Of a DNA stretch of 64,000 nucleotides, positions 44,700-52,764 are shown one piece after another. Position numbers and translations under genes: made by a program. Every line of letters starts with the position of its first letter. Positions within the stretch are counted from its first letter, which is position 1. The stretch is from JADHLJ01 sp038146985 (GTDB taxonomy: Bacteria; Pseudomonadota; Alphaproteobacteria; Thalassobaculales; Thalassobaculaceae). Below the pieces are notes generated by a model that ran no database searches, was not told the DNA's origin, and worked only from the letters and a program-made list of their open reading frames with translations. The stretch lies in NCBI GenBank assembly GCA_038146985.1, contig JAYQSQ010000011.1:1-64000 (forward strand), read 5' to 3'.

Positions 44700-45499
44700 T
44701 GGCACAGGAAACCCGCCGGAACGCCGAATGTCCCGGGGGACGGCTCTCCTATCGCGAGTCCGGCCCGCGCGAAGGGGCGCCGGTATTGCTGCTGATGCAC
44801 GGGGTCGGTGGCAATTCCCGCTCGTTCAGGGAGCAGCTCGAGAGACTGTCCGGGCGGTTCAGGGTGATCGCCTGGGACGCGCCCGGCTATGGCGACAGCG
44901 CGCTCCGGGGGGCGACCCTCGACAGTTACGCAAACGCGGTTTTCGAGCTGCTGGACGCAATCGAGGTTCAGTCGGTCCATCTGCTCGGCCATTCGATGGG
45001 CGGCGTGGTGGCGCAGGGCGCGGCGGCCTTGGCGCCGGACAGGGTCAGCCGCCTGGTGCTGTCCAGCACCTTCACCGGCTACCACCAGGCCGAGGGGTCG
45101 CCGCTGGCCGGGTCCTGGCAGGCGCGGTTGCGCGATATCCAGGCCCTAAGCCCCGAAGAATTCGGCCAAGCCCGGGCCCGATCCATGCTCGCCGAGACCG
45201 CGTCCGAGGCGGTGCGGGCCGAGGCGGCGTCGATCGCCGCGGAAGTCCGGCATGACGGGCTCAAGGCGGCGAGCGAACTGCTGCATGTCGCCGACACCCG
45301 GCGCATGGCCGGTGCCTTGGCGATACCGGTCCTGGTCATCACCGGCGAGCGTGACAAGATCGTCGCTCCCGCCCTTAGCGCCGAGATGGCCGCGCTGATC
45401 CCCGGTGTCCGGCGGGTGGAAATTCCAGGGGTCGGCCATGCCGCCTATCTCGAGGATCCGGCCGCCTATACCGCAAGCTTGAATGCCTTTCTGACCTGA
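44699..45499 (+). CDS. Alpha/beta hydrolase
   Basis: Hydrolase of 266 residues. The oxyanion strand LLMHGVGGNSRSF, nucleophile elbow LLGHSMGGVVAQG, the acid in VITGERDKIVAP and the histidine in GVGHAAYLED complete the triad. A GGGGGAGG ribosome binding site lies just upstream; GTG 44696 is an alternative start one codon earlier. It overlaps the FAD oxidoreductase stop. The pair is reminiscent of catabolic modules in which an oxidase product is hydrolysed, but the substrate is not known. Confidence 0.9.
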   Translation: MAQETRRNAECPGGRLSYRESGPREGAPVLLLMHGVGGNSRSFREQLERLSGRFRVIAWDAPGYGDSALRGATLDSYANAVFELLDAIEVQSVHLLGHSMGGVVAQGAAALAPDRVSRLVLSSTFTGYHQAEGSPLAGSWQARLRDIQALSPEEFGQARARSMLAETASEAVRAEAASIAAEVRHDGLKAASELLHVADTRRMAGALAIPVLVITGERDKIVAPALSAEMAALIPGVRRVEIPGVGHAAYLEDPAAYTASLNAFLT

Positions 45500-45550
45500 A
45501 TCCCCTTGCCGGAAACCTTCGGCAGCCCTGTAATGCGTCCCGGAGGGGTG

Positions 45551-46444
45551 ATGTCGCGACGCTGGTTCAAGATTCTGCTCCCGGTATGCGCGGTCGCGAT
45601 GGTCGGCCTGACGGAGGGCCTTCGCGCCCAGACCCTGGTGCCCAACACCTCGGTGCCGAAGGAATCCATCATCGACGTGGACCTTCAGCTTATCCTGGCG
45701 GTCGATGTCTCGGCCAGCATCGACGCCGAGGAGGGCCGCCTGCAGCGGGACGGGTACGTGAAGGCGCTGGTCGATCCCCTGGTGGTCACGGCGATACAAG
45801 CGGGCAAGCATGGCCGGATCGCGGTCGCCTATACCGAGTGGTCGGGCCCGCTGCACCAGCGCGTGGTGGTGGATTGGCGGATCATCGACGGACCGGAGAG
45901 CGCGGTCGCCTTCGCGGCGCTTCTCGACGCGGCGCCGAACCAGGCCGGCCAGCGCACCTCGATCAGCGGCGCGATCCAGCATGCGGTGGCGATGTTCCAC
46001 AAGGCCAAGCAGTTCCGCGCCGTACGCAAGGCGATCGATATATCCGGCGACGGTCCCAACAACGGCGGTTTCCACGTCCACCGCACCCGCTATCACGCCT
46101 TCGAGAACGGCATCACCATCAACGGCCTGCCGATCCATAACGATCGGCCATCGCCGCTCGGCATTCCGGCGATACCCAATATCGATCTCTATTACGAGGA
46201 TTGCGTGATCGGCGGCCCCGGCGCCTTCATCGTCGTCGCCGAAACCCTGCGCAGCTTTGCCGCGGCGGTGCGGCGCAAGCTGATCCTCGAGATCGCCGGT
46301 CTGCAACCGCCGCCCACGGACCGCCGCCTGGCGCGCCCGGAGAACGGTATCGTGCCGGCTCAGACCCGGCTCGGCCTCACCGACTGCACCATCGGCGAGC
46401 GGCAATACGATCTGTTCCGGCAACGGCAGAATCTGAAGAATTAA
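45551..46444 (+). CDS. DUF1194 family secreted VWA-like protein
   Basis: Protein of 297 residues with a signal peptide (MSRRWFKILLPVCAVAMVGL, ending near LRAQ). The mature part is a von Willebrand A-like domain with an intact metal site: LAVDVSASID (DxSxS) at the first strand, then TSISGAIQHAV and KAIDISGDGPNN. This matches the DUF1194 family, whose function is not known to me. The ATG at 45551 is preferred because the signal sequence starts there. The gene is downstream of the alpha/beta hydrolase and converges on a large uncharacterised gene. Confidence 0.88.
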   Translation: MSRRWFKILLPVCAVAMVGLTEGLRAQTLVPNTSVPKESIIDVDLQLILAVDVSASIDAEEGRLQRDGYVKALVDPLVVTAIQAGKHGRIAVAYTEWSGPLHQRVVVDWRIIDGPESAVAFAALLDAAPNQAGQRTSISGAIQHAVAMFHKAKQFRAVRKAIDISGDGPNNGGFHVHRTRYHAFENGITINGLPIHNDRPSPLGIPAIPNIDLYYEDCVIGGPGAFIVVAETLRSFAAAVRRKLILEIAGLQPPPTDRRLARPENGIVPAQTRLGLTDCTIGERQYDLFRQRQNLKN

Positions 46445-46478
46445 AGCCGCGCGTCCTTGCGCGCCGGCCCGGGGCGGC

Positions 46479-48197
46479 TCAGCCGAAGAAGCCGCTCTTG
46501 TGCAGCTGCTCGTGGAACTGCCGCAAAACCCGGCCCTTCTCTGCCTCGTCATCGATCTGCGAGACCAGCTCGGTCTCGAAATTCGGCTGCTTCAGGCTGT
46601 CGACGATGATCTTGCGCGCCAGATCCGAGGCTTTGCCCTTGGGCAGCATTTCAGGCTGGCACATGTTCACCAGCATGAAGGCGCGGATGTGCAGAGGGCG
46701 ATCCGGATTGTCGATCTTCTGCAGAATCTGACCGTCGACGATATAGGAGGCGAGGAGTTCGTCCAGATGGTTGGTCAGCTGCTGCTTGCGGCTCTCGGGT
46801 AGCGCCGAATCCCGGATCCTATAGAAGGCGGACGTGACCTGTTCCATCTTGCGGTTCGGCGGCAGGTCGTCCTGGACGATCCGGTGCACCGAATCCGGCC
46901 GCATGAACAGCGTGTTGAGATGATTCTGGATCTCGTCCGCCAACTCGCCCTTGCCGAGTTTGCTTTCGTGCAGCGAGAGCAGGTAATTGGCCTTGCGCGC
47001 CGGCTCCCCCAGGGCCCGGATCACCCGGCCGGTAGCCTCGCGCAGCCCGGCCATGCCGCCCTTGTTCAGGATACGCGATTGCCGTTCGGTCACCGCCTCG
47101 GCCATTTCCGGGCCGCCGAGGATCTCGTCGCGTGAGACCAGACGATCAAGAATATTCTTGAAGCGCTCGCGTTCGCCTTCCTCCTGGCCTTTCGAAAGCG
47201 TGCCCTTTCCCATGAGCTGCCGGCGGATCCGGTCCATCAGCATCACCCGACTGTCCCGCACCTTTCCGGCACCCCACAGTTTGTTCAACTGCGCGGCGGT
47301 CTTCTCGACGCTTTCGTCCGGGTGATCCTCGGGCGCGCCCAGATCCAGGGCGCCGGCCCCGAGATCGATCATCGTGATCAAGGCGCTGCCCAGGTCCTCC
47401 TGCTGGCCCACCAGATCCTGCAGCACCGAATTGTTGGCGAGCGTATCGGATAGAAATCCGTCAAGGGCGACCAGCGCCCGGGGATCTTCCGCCGGATCCG
47501 CCCACTCGACGGTCTGAACCAGCTTTCCCCACCAGTTCCTGTTGTCCAGAAGCTCCCTGGTCACCGTCACCTTGAGCAGATAGTCGAACTCGTCCCCCTC
47601 GGCCATGTCGCAGAGCTTGGAGAAGGCTGAATCGAAACCTTCCGCCCTGATCCTGGGCAGCTTCTTGGCTTCGGCCTGGCGCGCCCGCTCGGTTATCTGA
47701 TTGACGAAATCGAAAAGGATGTCGCGGCGCTCGTTGCTGGAGATGGTGCCGTCGCGGGCCTGAAGCTGGGCAACCTTGGCGATCGCGCTGGGCACCAGGG
47801 TGTCCGCGTCCATCGCCCGCTTCAGTTCCTTGAAGGAATGCATCACTTCGGATGCGGTGATGTTGTTCTTGTCGAGATAGCTTCGGAACAGCCGGTTGAT
47901 GGTCATCCGTCCGTTGGCGCCCATCAGATCGTCCGGCTTCTCGCAATCCGGAGCGTCGTCGATCTCGTTGACGAAGATCCGGTCGTTGCCACCGCCGGCG
48001 GCCTTGAGCCGCTCGAAAATAACGTCGGAATCCTTGAGCTGGGAAATCGCGCGGCCGGTTTCGCGGACAACCTTGACGCCGGTGACGCCTGGCCGATTGA
48101 GCATCTGAACGGCGATGCTCTCGGACTCGTCCTTTTTCGCGGCGACAGCTTCTATCTGCCAGTTGCCGTCACGCTGAGTGAGAATTTCGTAACCCAT
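46479..48197 (-). CDS. Large uncharacterised cytoplasmic protein
   Basis: I do not recognise this 572-residue protein. It has no signal peptide or membrane segment and is rich in charged helices. The first 60 residues look like a small alpha/beta domain (YEILTQRDGNWQIEAVAAKK, GVKVVRETGRAI), possibly a regulatory or sensor unit. The rest appears wholly helical, with repeated leucine-rich helices such as ILFDFVNQITERARQAEAKK and a late IVDSLKQPNFETELVSQIDD. It ends LHEQLHKSGFFG-like (QLHKSGFFG). It is a single transcription unit between a DUF1194 gene and a divergent unknown. I have an impression of homologues in Rhodospirillales but cannot name a family. Confidence 0.75.
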   Translation of the reverse strand: MGYEILTQRDGNWQIEAVAAKKDESESIAVQMLNRPGVTGVKVVRETGRAISQLKDSDVIFERLKAAGGGNDRIFVNEIDDAPDCEKPDDLMGANGRMTINRLFRSYLDKNNITASEVMHSFKELKRAMDADTLVPSAIAKVAQLQARDGTISSNERRDILFDFVNQITERARQAEAKKLPRIRAEGFDSAFSKLCDMAEGDEFDYLLKVTVTRELLDNRNWWGKLVQTVEWADPAEDPRALVALDGFLSDTLANNSVLQDLVGQQEDLGSALITMIDLGAGALDLGAPEDHPDESVEKTAAQLNKLWGAGKVRDSRVMLMDRIRRQLMGKGTLSKGQEEGERERFKNILDRLVSRDEILGGPEMAEAVTERQSRILNKGGMAGLREATGRVIRALGEPARKANYLLSLHESKLGKGELADEIQNHLNTLFMRPDSVHRIVQDDLPPNRKMEQVTSAFYRIRDSALPESRKQQLTNHLDELLASYIVDGQILQKIDNPDRPLHIRAFMLVNMCQPEMLPKGKASDLARKIIVDSLKQPNFETELVSQIDDEAEKGRVLRQFHEQLHKSGFFG

Positions 48198-48401
48198 CTA
48201 AACACTACCCGAGGTAAGCGCCATTCTGCGCGAATCGCTAACGTTTTGCGACGAATCTACCCCGAATCGGCGGATCTAGGAAGCTGATTGACGGGCCGCG
48301 ATGAAGACATCCGTGTTCCGGTGATGCCGCCGCGCCGCGAATACGCTACCGTGCAGCCACCGATCACGATGCTGCGCAGACAGAGATGAGTCCTGGGAAA
48401 G

Positions 48402-49409
48402 ATGACAAAAGGCTCGCTGGAAACCCGTCACGGCTTCGCGCCGCCGCTTGACATCACCGGGGCGGACCGCATTGTCGAAGCGGCGATCGACCGCTATTTC
48501 CAGGCGCGCCGCGCCAAGGTGACATCCTTCATCGACACGCATTTCTCGCTCGCCGGGACCCTCAAGCTGCATCGCCAGGCGGTCGGGCTGGATCTGGCGC
48601 GCGCGCCGGCGAACGTGGCGCTGATGCTGCCGGCGGCGGCGCTTAAACTGAGCGGCATGGCGGCGCGACGTTTAGGCGCCCGGCGAACCGGAGACTGGCT
48701 CCTGGCGCGCAACCCGCTCCTGCGCACCCAGGTCGACCGCGAGATCGAATGGCTTATCCATGCGGAGCTCCTCGAACTGCCTTATGACGATGGTGCCCGC
48801 AAATCGACGCGCGACGCCCTGGCGGAGGAAATTCTCCGCGACCCAGCCCTGGTCTCGCATTTCGCCGACCCTCTGCGCGCGATCGGCCGCCACGCCGAGG
48901 ACCCGGAACTGAGGGAACGCATCGCCGGCATCTTGGAGGCCTATGCGGGCACGCGGGCCGCCGCGTCGGAACTGGCCGGCGCCCTGGTCAATCTCGCCGC
49001 CGGGGCCTTCGCGCTCAACCAGTTCACGCCGACGGCGGTTTCCCTCGGCCCGGCCCTGGCCGGCGTGCTGGCCCAGCATCTGGCGGTCTCCTCGTTTCCG
49101 CTGGGCACCACCTTGGGAGGGCTCTGGTACGGATTGTTCCCGGCGGCGCCTTCGGCGGCCCTGGTCGGCGTCACCACCGGCGGTCTTGTTGCCGGGCTCA
49201 GCATCGCCACCGCTTTCGCCGGCGTTGTCACCGACCCGATCCAGCGCGGCCTCGGCCTGCATCGCCGCCGCCTACTGCGTATGCTGGACGTGATGGAGCG
49301 GAATTTCCGGAACCCGGACGCCCAGGCCTTCGTCGCGCGCGAAGTGTACGCGGCCCGGCTGCTGGATCTGGTGGACGTGTTACGGACGGTTCACCGGGTG
49401 CTTGGTTAG
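48402..49409 (+). CDS. Uncharacterised protein (resembles DUF6635)
   Basis: Protein of 335 residues. The N-terminus has DRYFQARRAKVTSFIDTHFS and LAGTLKLHRQAVGLDLARAP, the kind of segment I associate with DUF6635. A hydrophobic, glycine- and alanine-rich part (about 190-275: LAAGAFALNQFTPTAVSLGP, AALVGVTTGGLVAGLSIATA) could form membrane hairpins. The rest is helical and arginine-rich. The function is unknown. It is divergent from the 572-residue unknown with about 204 bp between the starts and precedes a P450 gene on the same strand. Confidence 0.75.
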   Translation: MTKGSLETRHGFAPPLDITGADRIVEAAIDRYFQARRAKVTSFIDTHFSLAGTLKLHRQAVGLDLARAPANVALMLPAAALKLSGMAARRLGARRTGDWLLARNPLLRTQVDREIEWLIHAELLELPYDDGARKSTRDALAEEILRDPALVSHFADPLRAIGRHAEDPELRERIAGILEAYAGTRAAASELAGALVNLAAGAFALNQFTPTAVSLGPALAGVLAQHLAVSSFPLGTTLGGLWYGLFPAAPSAALVGVTTGGLVAGLSIATAFAGVVTDPIQRGLGLHRRRLLRMLDVMERNFRNPDAQAFVAREVYAARLLDLVDVLRTVHRVLG

Positions 49410-49573
49410 GGGGAGGGAAAAGGAAAGCCTTCGAATTGCCCCGGCGCCGAAGCGGCGGGCGTCGGAAAGTTCATTCGATTTTTTGCGCACCTAGACAGTC
49501 AACCGGCACCGCGGCCGTTTCCTGATTTCGAGAATCTTTTTGATCGTTTGGACCTTAACCGGTACGAACAAGC

Positions 49574-50839
49574 GTGACAGGCATCGCTGCCCCAATGGGA
49601 CGGAAGAGATTCCGCTTGCAACCGCAGACTACCGAGTCCGACCTGGTCAAAAGTTTTGATCCGAGAGCCCTGTCGACGGTGTTTCTCGATGATCCGTTCC
49701 CGACCTATCACGCGCTGCGCCGGCTCTCCCCGGTGCATCACTGTCCCGACGGCTCGGTGTTTCTGACCCGCCACCGCGATGTGGACGCGGTCTATCGCGA
49801 CCGGCGGTTCAGTTCCGACAAGAAGGTCGAGTTCGCGCCGAAATTTGGCGACTCGCCGCTCTACCGGCACCACACAACGAGCCTCGTGTTCAACGACCCG
49901 CCCTTGCACACGCGGGTTCGCAAACTCTTGATGCCGGCCTTCACGCCTCGGGCGCTCAAGACATTGGAGACGCCGCTCCTGGCGCAGGTCGACCGCTTGC
50001 TGGACCGGATCGCGGAGAAGGGCCGTTTCGATCTGATCGAGGATTTCGCCGCCGCCATCCCGGTTCAGGTGATCGGCGATCTCTTGCGGATTCCGGAAGC
50101 GGATCGCGGTCCCCTGCGCGGCTGGTCGCTGGCGATCCTCGGCGCGCTCGAGCCGGCGATCTCGGACGCGGTGGCCGAGCGCGGCAACCGGGCCGTCACC
50201 GACTTTTCCGCCTATCTTGGGGACCTGGTGGCGGCGCGCGCGAAGGCGCTGGTCCTGGACGGCTCCGACGTTCTGAGTACCCTGATCGCCGGTGAGGCGG
50301 GCGGCGACCGGCTGTCCCTCGAGGAGCTGGTGCAGAACTGCATCTTTCTCCTCAATGCCGGGCACGAGACGACGACCAACCTGATCGGCAACGGGATCGC
50401 GGCACTGATGGACAATCCGGATCAGCTTGCCCTGCTGCGCCGGCGGCCGGAGCTGATCCATTCGGCGGTCGAGGAGTTTCTGCGCTTTGAGAGTTCCAAC
50501 CAGCTCGGCAACCGCCGAGCGGCAGAGCCGGTCGAGATCTCCGGCGAGGCTTTTCCGGCGGGAACCCTGGTGACCCTGTGCATCGGGGCAGCGAACCGCG
50601 ACCCCGACGTCTTCGCCGATCCCGACCGGCTCGACATCACCCGCTCGCCGAACCCGCATCTGGCGTTCGGCGGCGGCGCCCATACCTGCGCCGGAATGAG
50701 CCTTGCCCGCATGGAAGGCCGGATCGCGATCGAGCGCATGGTCGCCCGTTTCGCGGTGTTGGAGCCGGACGGGACTTTCGTCCGCGGCGGACGGGCCCGC
50801 TTCCGGGGCTATCTCAGCTATCCGATGCGCGCGACCTGA
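49574..50839 (+). CDS. Cytochrome P450
   Basis: Soluble bacterial P450 of 421 residues. The haem-binding loop is HLAFGGGAHTCAGMSLARME with the ligand cysteine at 372. The I-helix oxygen-activation motif is LNAGHETTTNL, and the K-helix ExxR is in AVEEFLRFES. VFNDPPLHTRVRKLLMPAFT is the typical C-helix. This resembles the class I P450s fed by ferredoxin; no ferredoxin or reductase gene is adjacent. The substrate is unknown. A minor choice exists between the start at 49574 (GTG) and a downstream ATG after eight residues. Confidence 0.94.
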   Translation: MTGIAAPMGRKRFRLQPQTTESDLVKSFDPRALSTVFLDDPFPTYHALRRLSPVHHCPDGSVFLTRHRDVDAVYRDRRFSSDKKVEFAPKFGDSPLYRHHTTSLVFNDPPLHTRVRKLLMPAFTPRALKTLETPLLAQVDRLLDRIAEKGRFDLIEDFAAAIPVQVIGDLLRIPEADRGPLRGWSLAILGALEPAISDAVAERGNRAVTDFSAYLGDLVAARAKALVLDGSDVLSTLIAGEAGGDRLSLEELVQNCIFLLNAGHETTTNLIGNGIAALMDNPDQLALLRRRPELIHSAVEEFLRFESSNQLGNRRAAEPVEISGEAFPAGTLVTLCIGAANRDPDVFADPDRLDITRSPNPHLAFGGGAHTCAGMSLARMEGRIAIERMVARFAVLEPDGTFVRGGRARFRGYLSYPMRAT

Positions 50840-50846
50840 ACACCGG

Positions 50847-51746
50847 TCAGGCAGGCGCTCCCGGCTCGGCATCCGGTTTGGGTTTCACCTTCCGCTCGCC
50901 CCAGAGATTGATCAGGTTGCCCGAGAAAATCACCACGCCGCCCAGCAGGATCATCAGGTCCCAAGGTTCCTGGTAGAAGGCATAGCCAATCACCGCGATG
51001 AACGGCAGGCGCAGGAAGTCGAGCGGCGAGACAACCGTCGCGTCGGCATGGCTGAAGGCGTGAGCAAAGCAGAAATGCGAGCCGAGGCCGGAGACCCCGA
51101 TCATCAGGATCCAGGGCCACATCTCCAGCGACGGGACGGTCCAGCCGGGAATCGAGGCGGCGAGCCCCAGCGGTAACTGGATCAGGTTCATGTAGAAGAC
51201 CACCGTCAGCGGCGATTCGGTCGCGCTCATGTGCCGGGTGAACACATAGGTCGAGGCAAATCCGAGCGCGGCGAACAGGACTACGAAGGACGCCGGATTG
51301 ATCACCGCGGCGCCGGGCCGCAGGATGATCAGGATACCCGCGAAGCCCAGCAGGATCGCCCAGAGCCGGTTGCCGGTCATCTTCTCCTTCAGCAGCAGCA
51401 TCGCCAGCACTGCGGTCCAGATCGGCGCGGTGAACTCGATCGCGAACACCTCGGCGAGCGGCAGTACGGCGACCCCGTAGAGCCAGCTCGTCTGGGCGGT
51501 GAAGTGGATGACGTTGCGCGTGACGTGCTGTTTGACGCGGGCGGTACGTACCCGGCGGAACCCGATGACCGCGAGCAGCGCCAGCAGAAAGAGCAGACAG
51601 GTCAGGCTGCGTATCATCGAGGTCTGAAACGCCGTCAGCTCCGCCGACAGCTCGCGCCCGGAAATCGCCATGCCGCAGAGGAAGACCAGCGCCCCCATCA
51701 TCCAGAGGCCGGCAAGAAACGGGCGTTGCGGGCGTGCGGTGGTCAC
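50847..51746 (-). CDS. EamA (DMT) family permease
   Basis: Inner-membrane protein of 299 residues with ten predicted segments in two EamA repeats. The first repeat ends with LAEVFAIEFTAPIWTAVLAM then LLLKEKMTGNR, and the second with HADATVVSPLDFLRLPFIAV and FYQEPWD, both conserved EamA positions. The members export or import metabolites of many kinds. The gene converges on the P450 gene with only 7 bp between stops. Its upstream side borders the AT-rich start of the accessory island. Confidence 0.9.
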   Translation of the reverse strand: MTTARPQRPFLAGLWMMGALVFLCGMAISGRELSAELTAFQTSMIRSLTCLLFLLALLAVIGFRRVRTARVKQHVTRNVIHFTAQTSWLYGVAVLPLAEVFAIEFTAPIWTAVLAMLLLKEKMTGNRLWAILLGFAGILIILRPGAAVINPASFVVLFAALGFASTYVFTRHMSATESPLTVVFYMNLIQLPLGLAASIPGWTVPSLEMWPWILMIGVSGLGSHFCFAHAFSHADATVVSPLDFLRLPFIAVIGYAFYQEPWDLMILLGGVVIFSGNLINLWGERKVKPKPDAEPGAPA

Positions 51747-52125
51747 GGGCGCGGTCCTAAAGGCAAGGAACGGCTCGGCAATCCGGTTCGGGTCCTTATT
51801 CCTCCGCCAAATAAATAGTATAAATCATTGTTTTTAATAAAATTTTTTTGTTGAAATAATATTCTCACCACATTTAGACCCACTTTAAATTCCAATAGGC
51901 CGCTTTAGCATGCTCAAGCAGCGGCCCCTGCGGAAGCTTCGGGCACTCACGAGATGGGCGCAAGCTCTTACTGCGCAATTTAAGAGATGCTATGAACGAA
52001 TACCTCAGCCGGAACGGGAAAGCGCCGGTCGCTTGAGAAGCGGGGCTGCTCATAGTGGCAGAGGACGTTTGGAAAGAAATGACCCGCTGGATCAAAGTCG
52101 CAGGATCAGAACTCGCCCCCAACGG
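51747..52125. other. AT-rich intergenic segment at the island edge
   Basis: About 390 bp without a supported gene. Positions 51808-51880 are strikingly AT-rich with runs of A and T, unlike the rest of the window. A very short frame beginning ATGAACGAATACCTC near 51990 stops after 14 codons. After that stop the same frame stays open towards the lipoprotein, which suggests a broken small gene. This stretch probably supplies the promoter of the lipoprotein gene. Confidence 0.5.
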
Positions 52126-52131
52126 AAGGAG
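52126..52131 (+). promoter_or_regulatory. Ribosome binding site of the lipoprotein gene
   Basis: AAGGAG lies six bases before ATG 52138. It decides the start against a longer in-frame extension to 51910 and gives an N-terminus that is a lipoprotein signal. Confidence 0.65.
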
Positions 52132-52137
52132 TGCAAT

Positions 52138-52764
52138 ATGTGGAAAAATTTCTCAATTATTGTTGCGCTAAGCTTGAGCCTGTTGGGCTGCAAAGCAGAC
52201 GAACTAGAGGTAAGCTTCAAAACTAGTGATCTCATTGCCGTAAAGAATGGAGGTAGCGAGACGGCTGAGTTTGAAGCTGTATTTTCGTTGATAGGTGAGT
52301 TGAATAACGAGAGCAGAGCGTTGATCGATGCCCTCGAAAATATTGTTGTGAAGTATATTTCCATTGATGATTTCGAAATAAAAACAACAGATATGGGCTT
52401 TAAGATAAATATTGAAGGGGAAATTCCAATACTTAATGATGAAAATTCTGAATACGCTTATTATATATCGGTATTTCACAGCAACATCATCGAAGGATCA
52501 AATTTAGTTCAATTAAAAACAGGACATAAATTCGAAATGATGAAAAATGAGATGAGCGCACTAAATTTTATGCTGGCGCCTGATGCTTTTCATCCTACCC
52601 GCTTTCGCTTACGCGGTGACAAAGATATCGAGGTACTAGCTCCAGCGGTCCAAGTTGATGGGCAAGATTATCTGATGTGGAGAGGACGCATTGGCGATCG
52701 ATTGTCATTGTCGTTCTCTGGCGGTGCTTATGACCGAACGGGTCCGGGGTTCTTTTTTCGATAA
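52138..52764 (+). CDS. Low-GC predicted lipoprotein
   Basis: Protein of 208 residues. The N-terminus MWKNFSIIVALSLSLLGCKA is a lipoprotein signal with lipobox LLGC. The body begins DELEVSFKTSDLIAVKNGG and contains FEAVFSLIGELNNESRALID. It loosely resembles phage- or plasmid-borne lipoproteins of the DUF7424 kind, which I cannot confirm. The C-terminal FRLRGDKDIEVLAPAVQVDG and SLSFSGGAYDRT look like beta strands. Codon use is much more AT-rich than the surrounding genes, so the gene is probably recent foreign DNA. It has no partner gene next to it. Confidence 0.7.
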   Translation: MWKNFSIIVALSLSLLGCKADELEVSFKTSDLIAVKNGGSETAEFEAVFSLIGELNNESRALIDALENIVVKYISIDDFEIKTTDMGFKINIEGEIPILNDENSEYAYYISVFHSNIIEGSNLVQLKTGHKFEMMKNEMSALNFMLAPDAFHPTRFRLRGDKDIEVLAPAVQVDGQDYLMWRGRIGDRLSLSFSGGAYDRTGPGFFFR

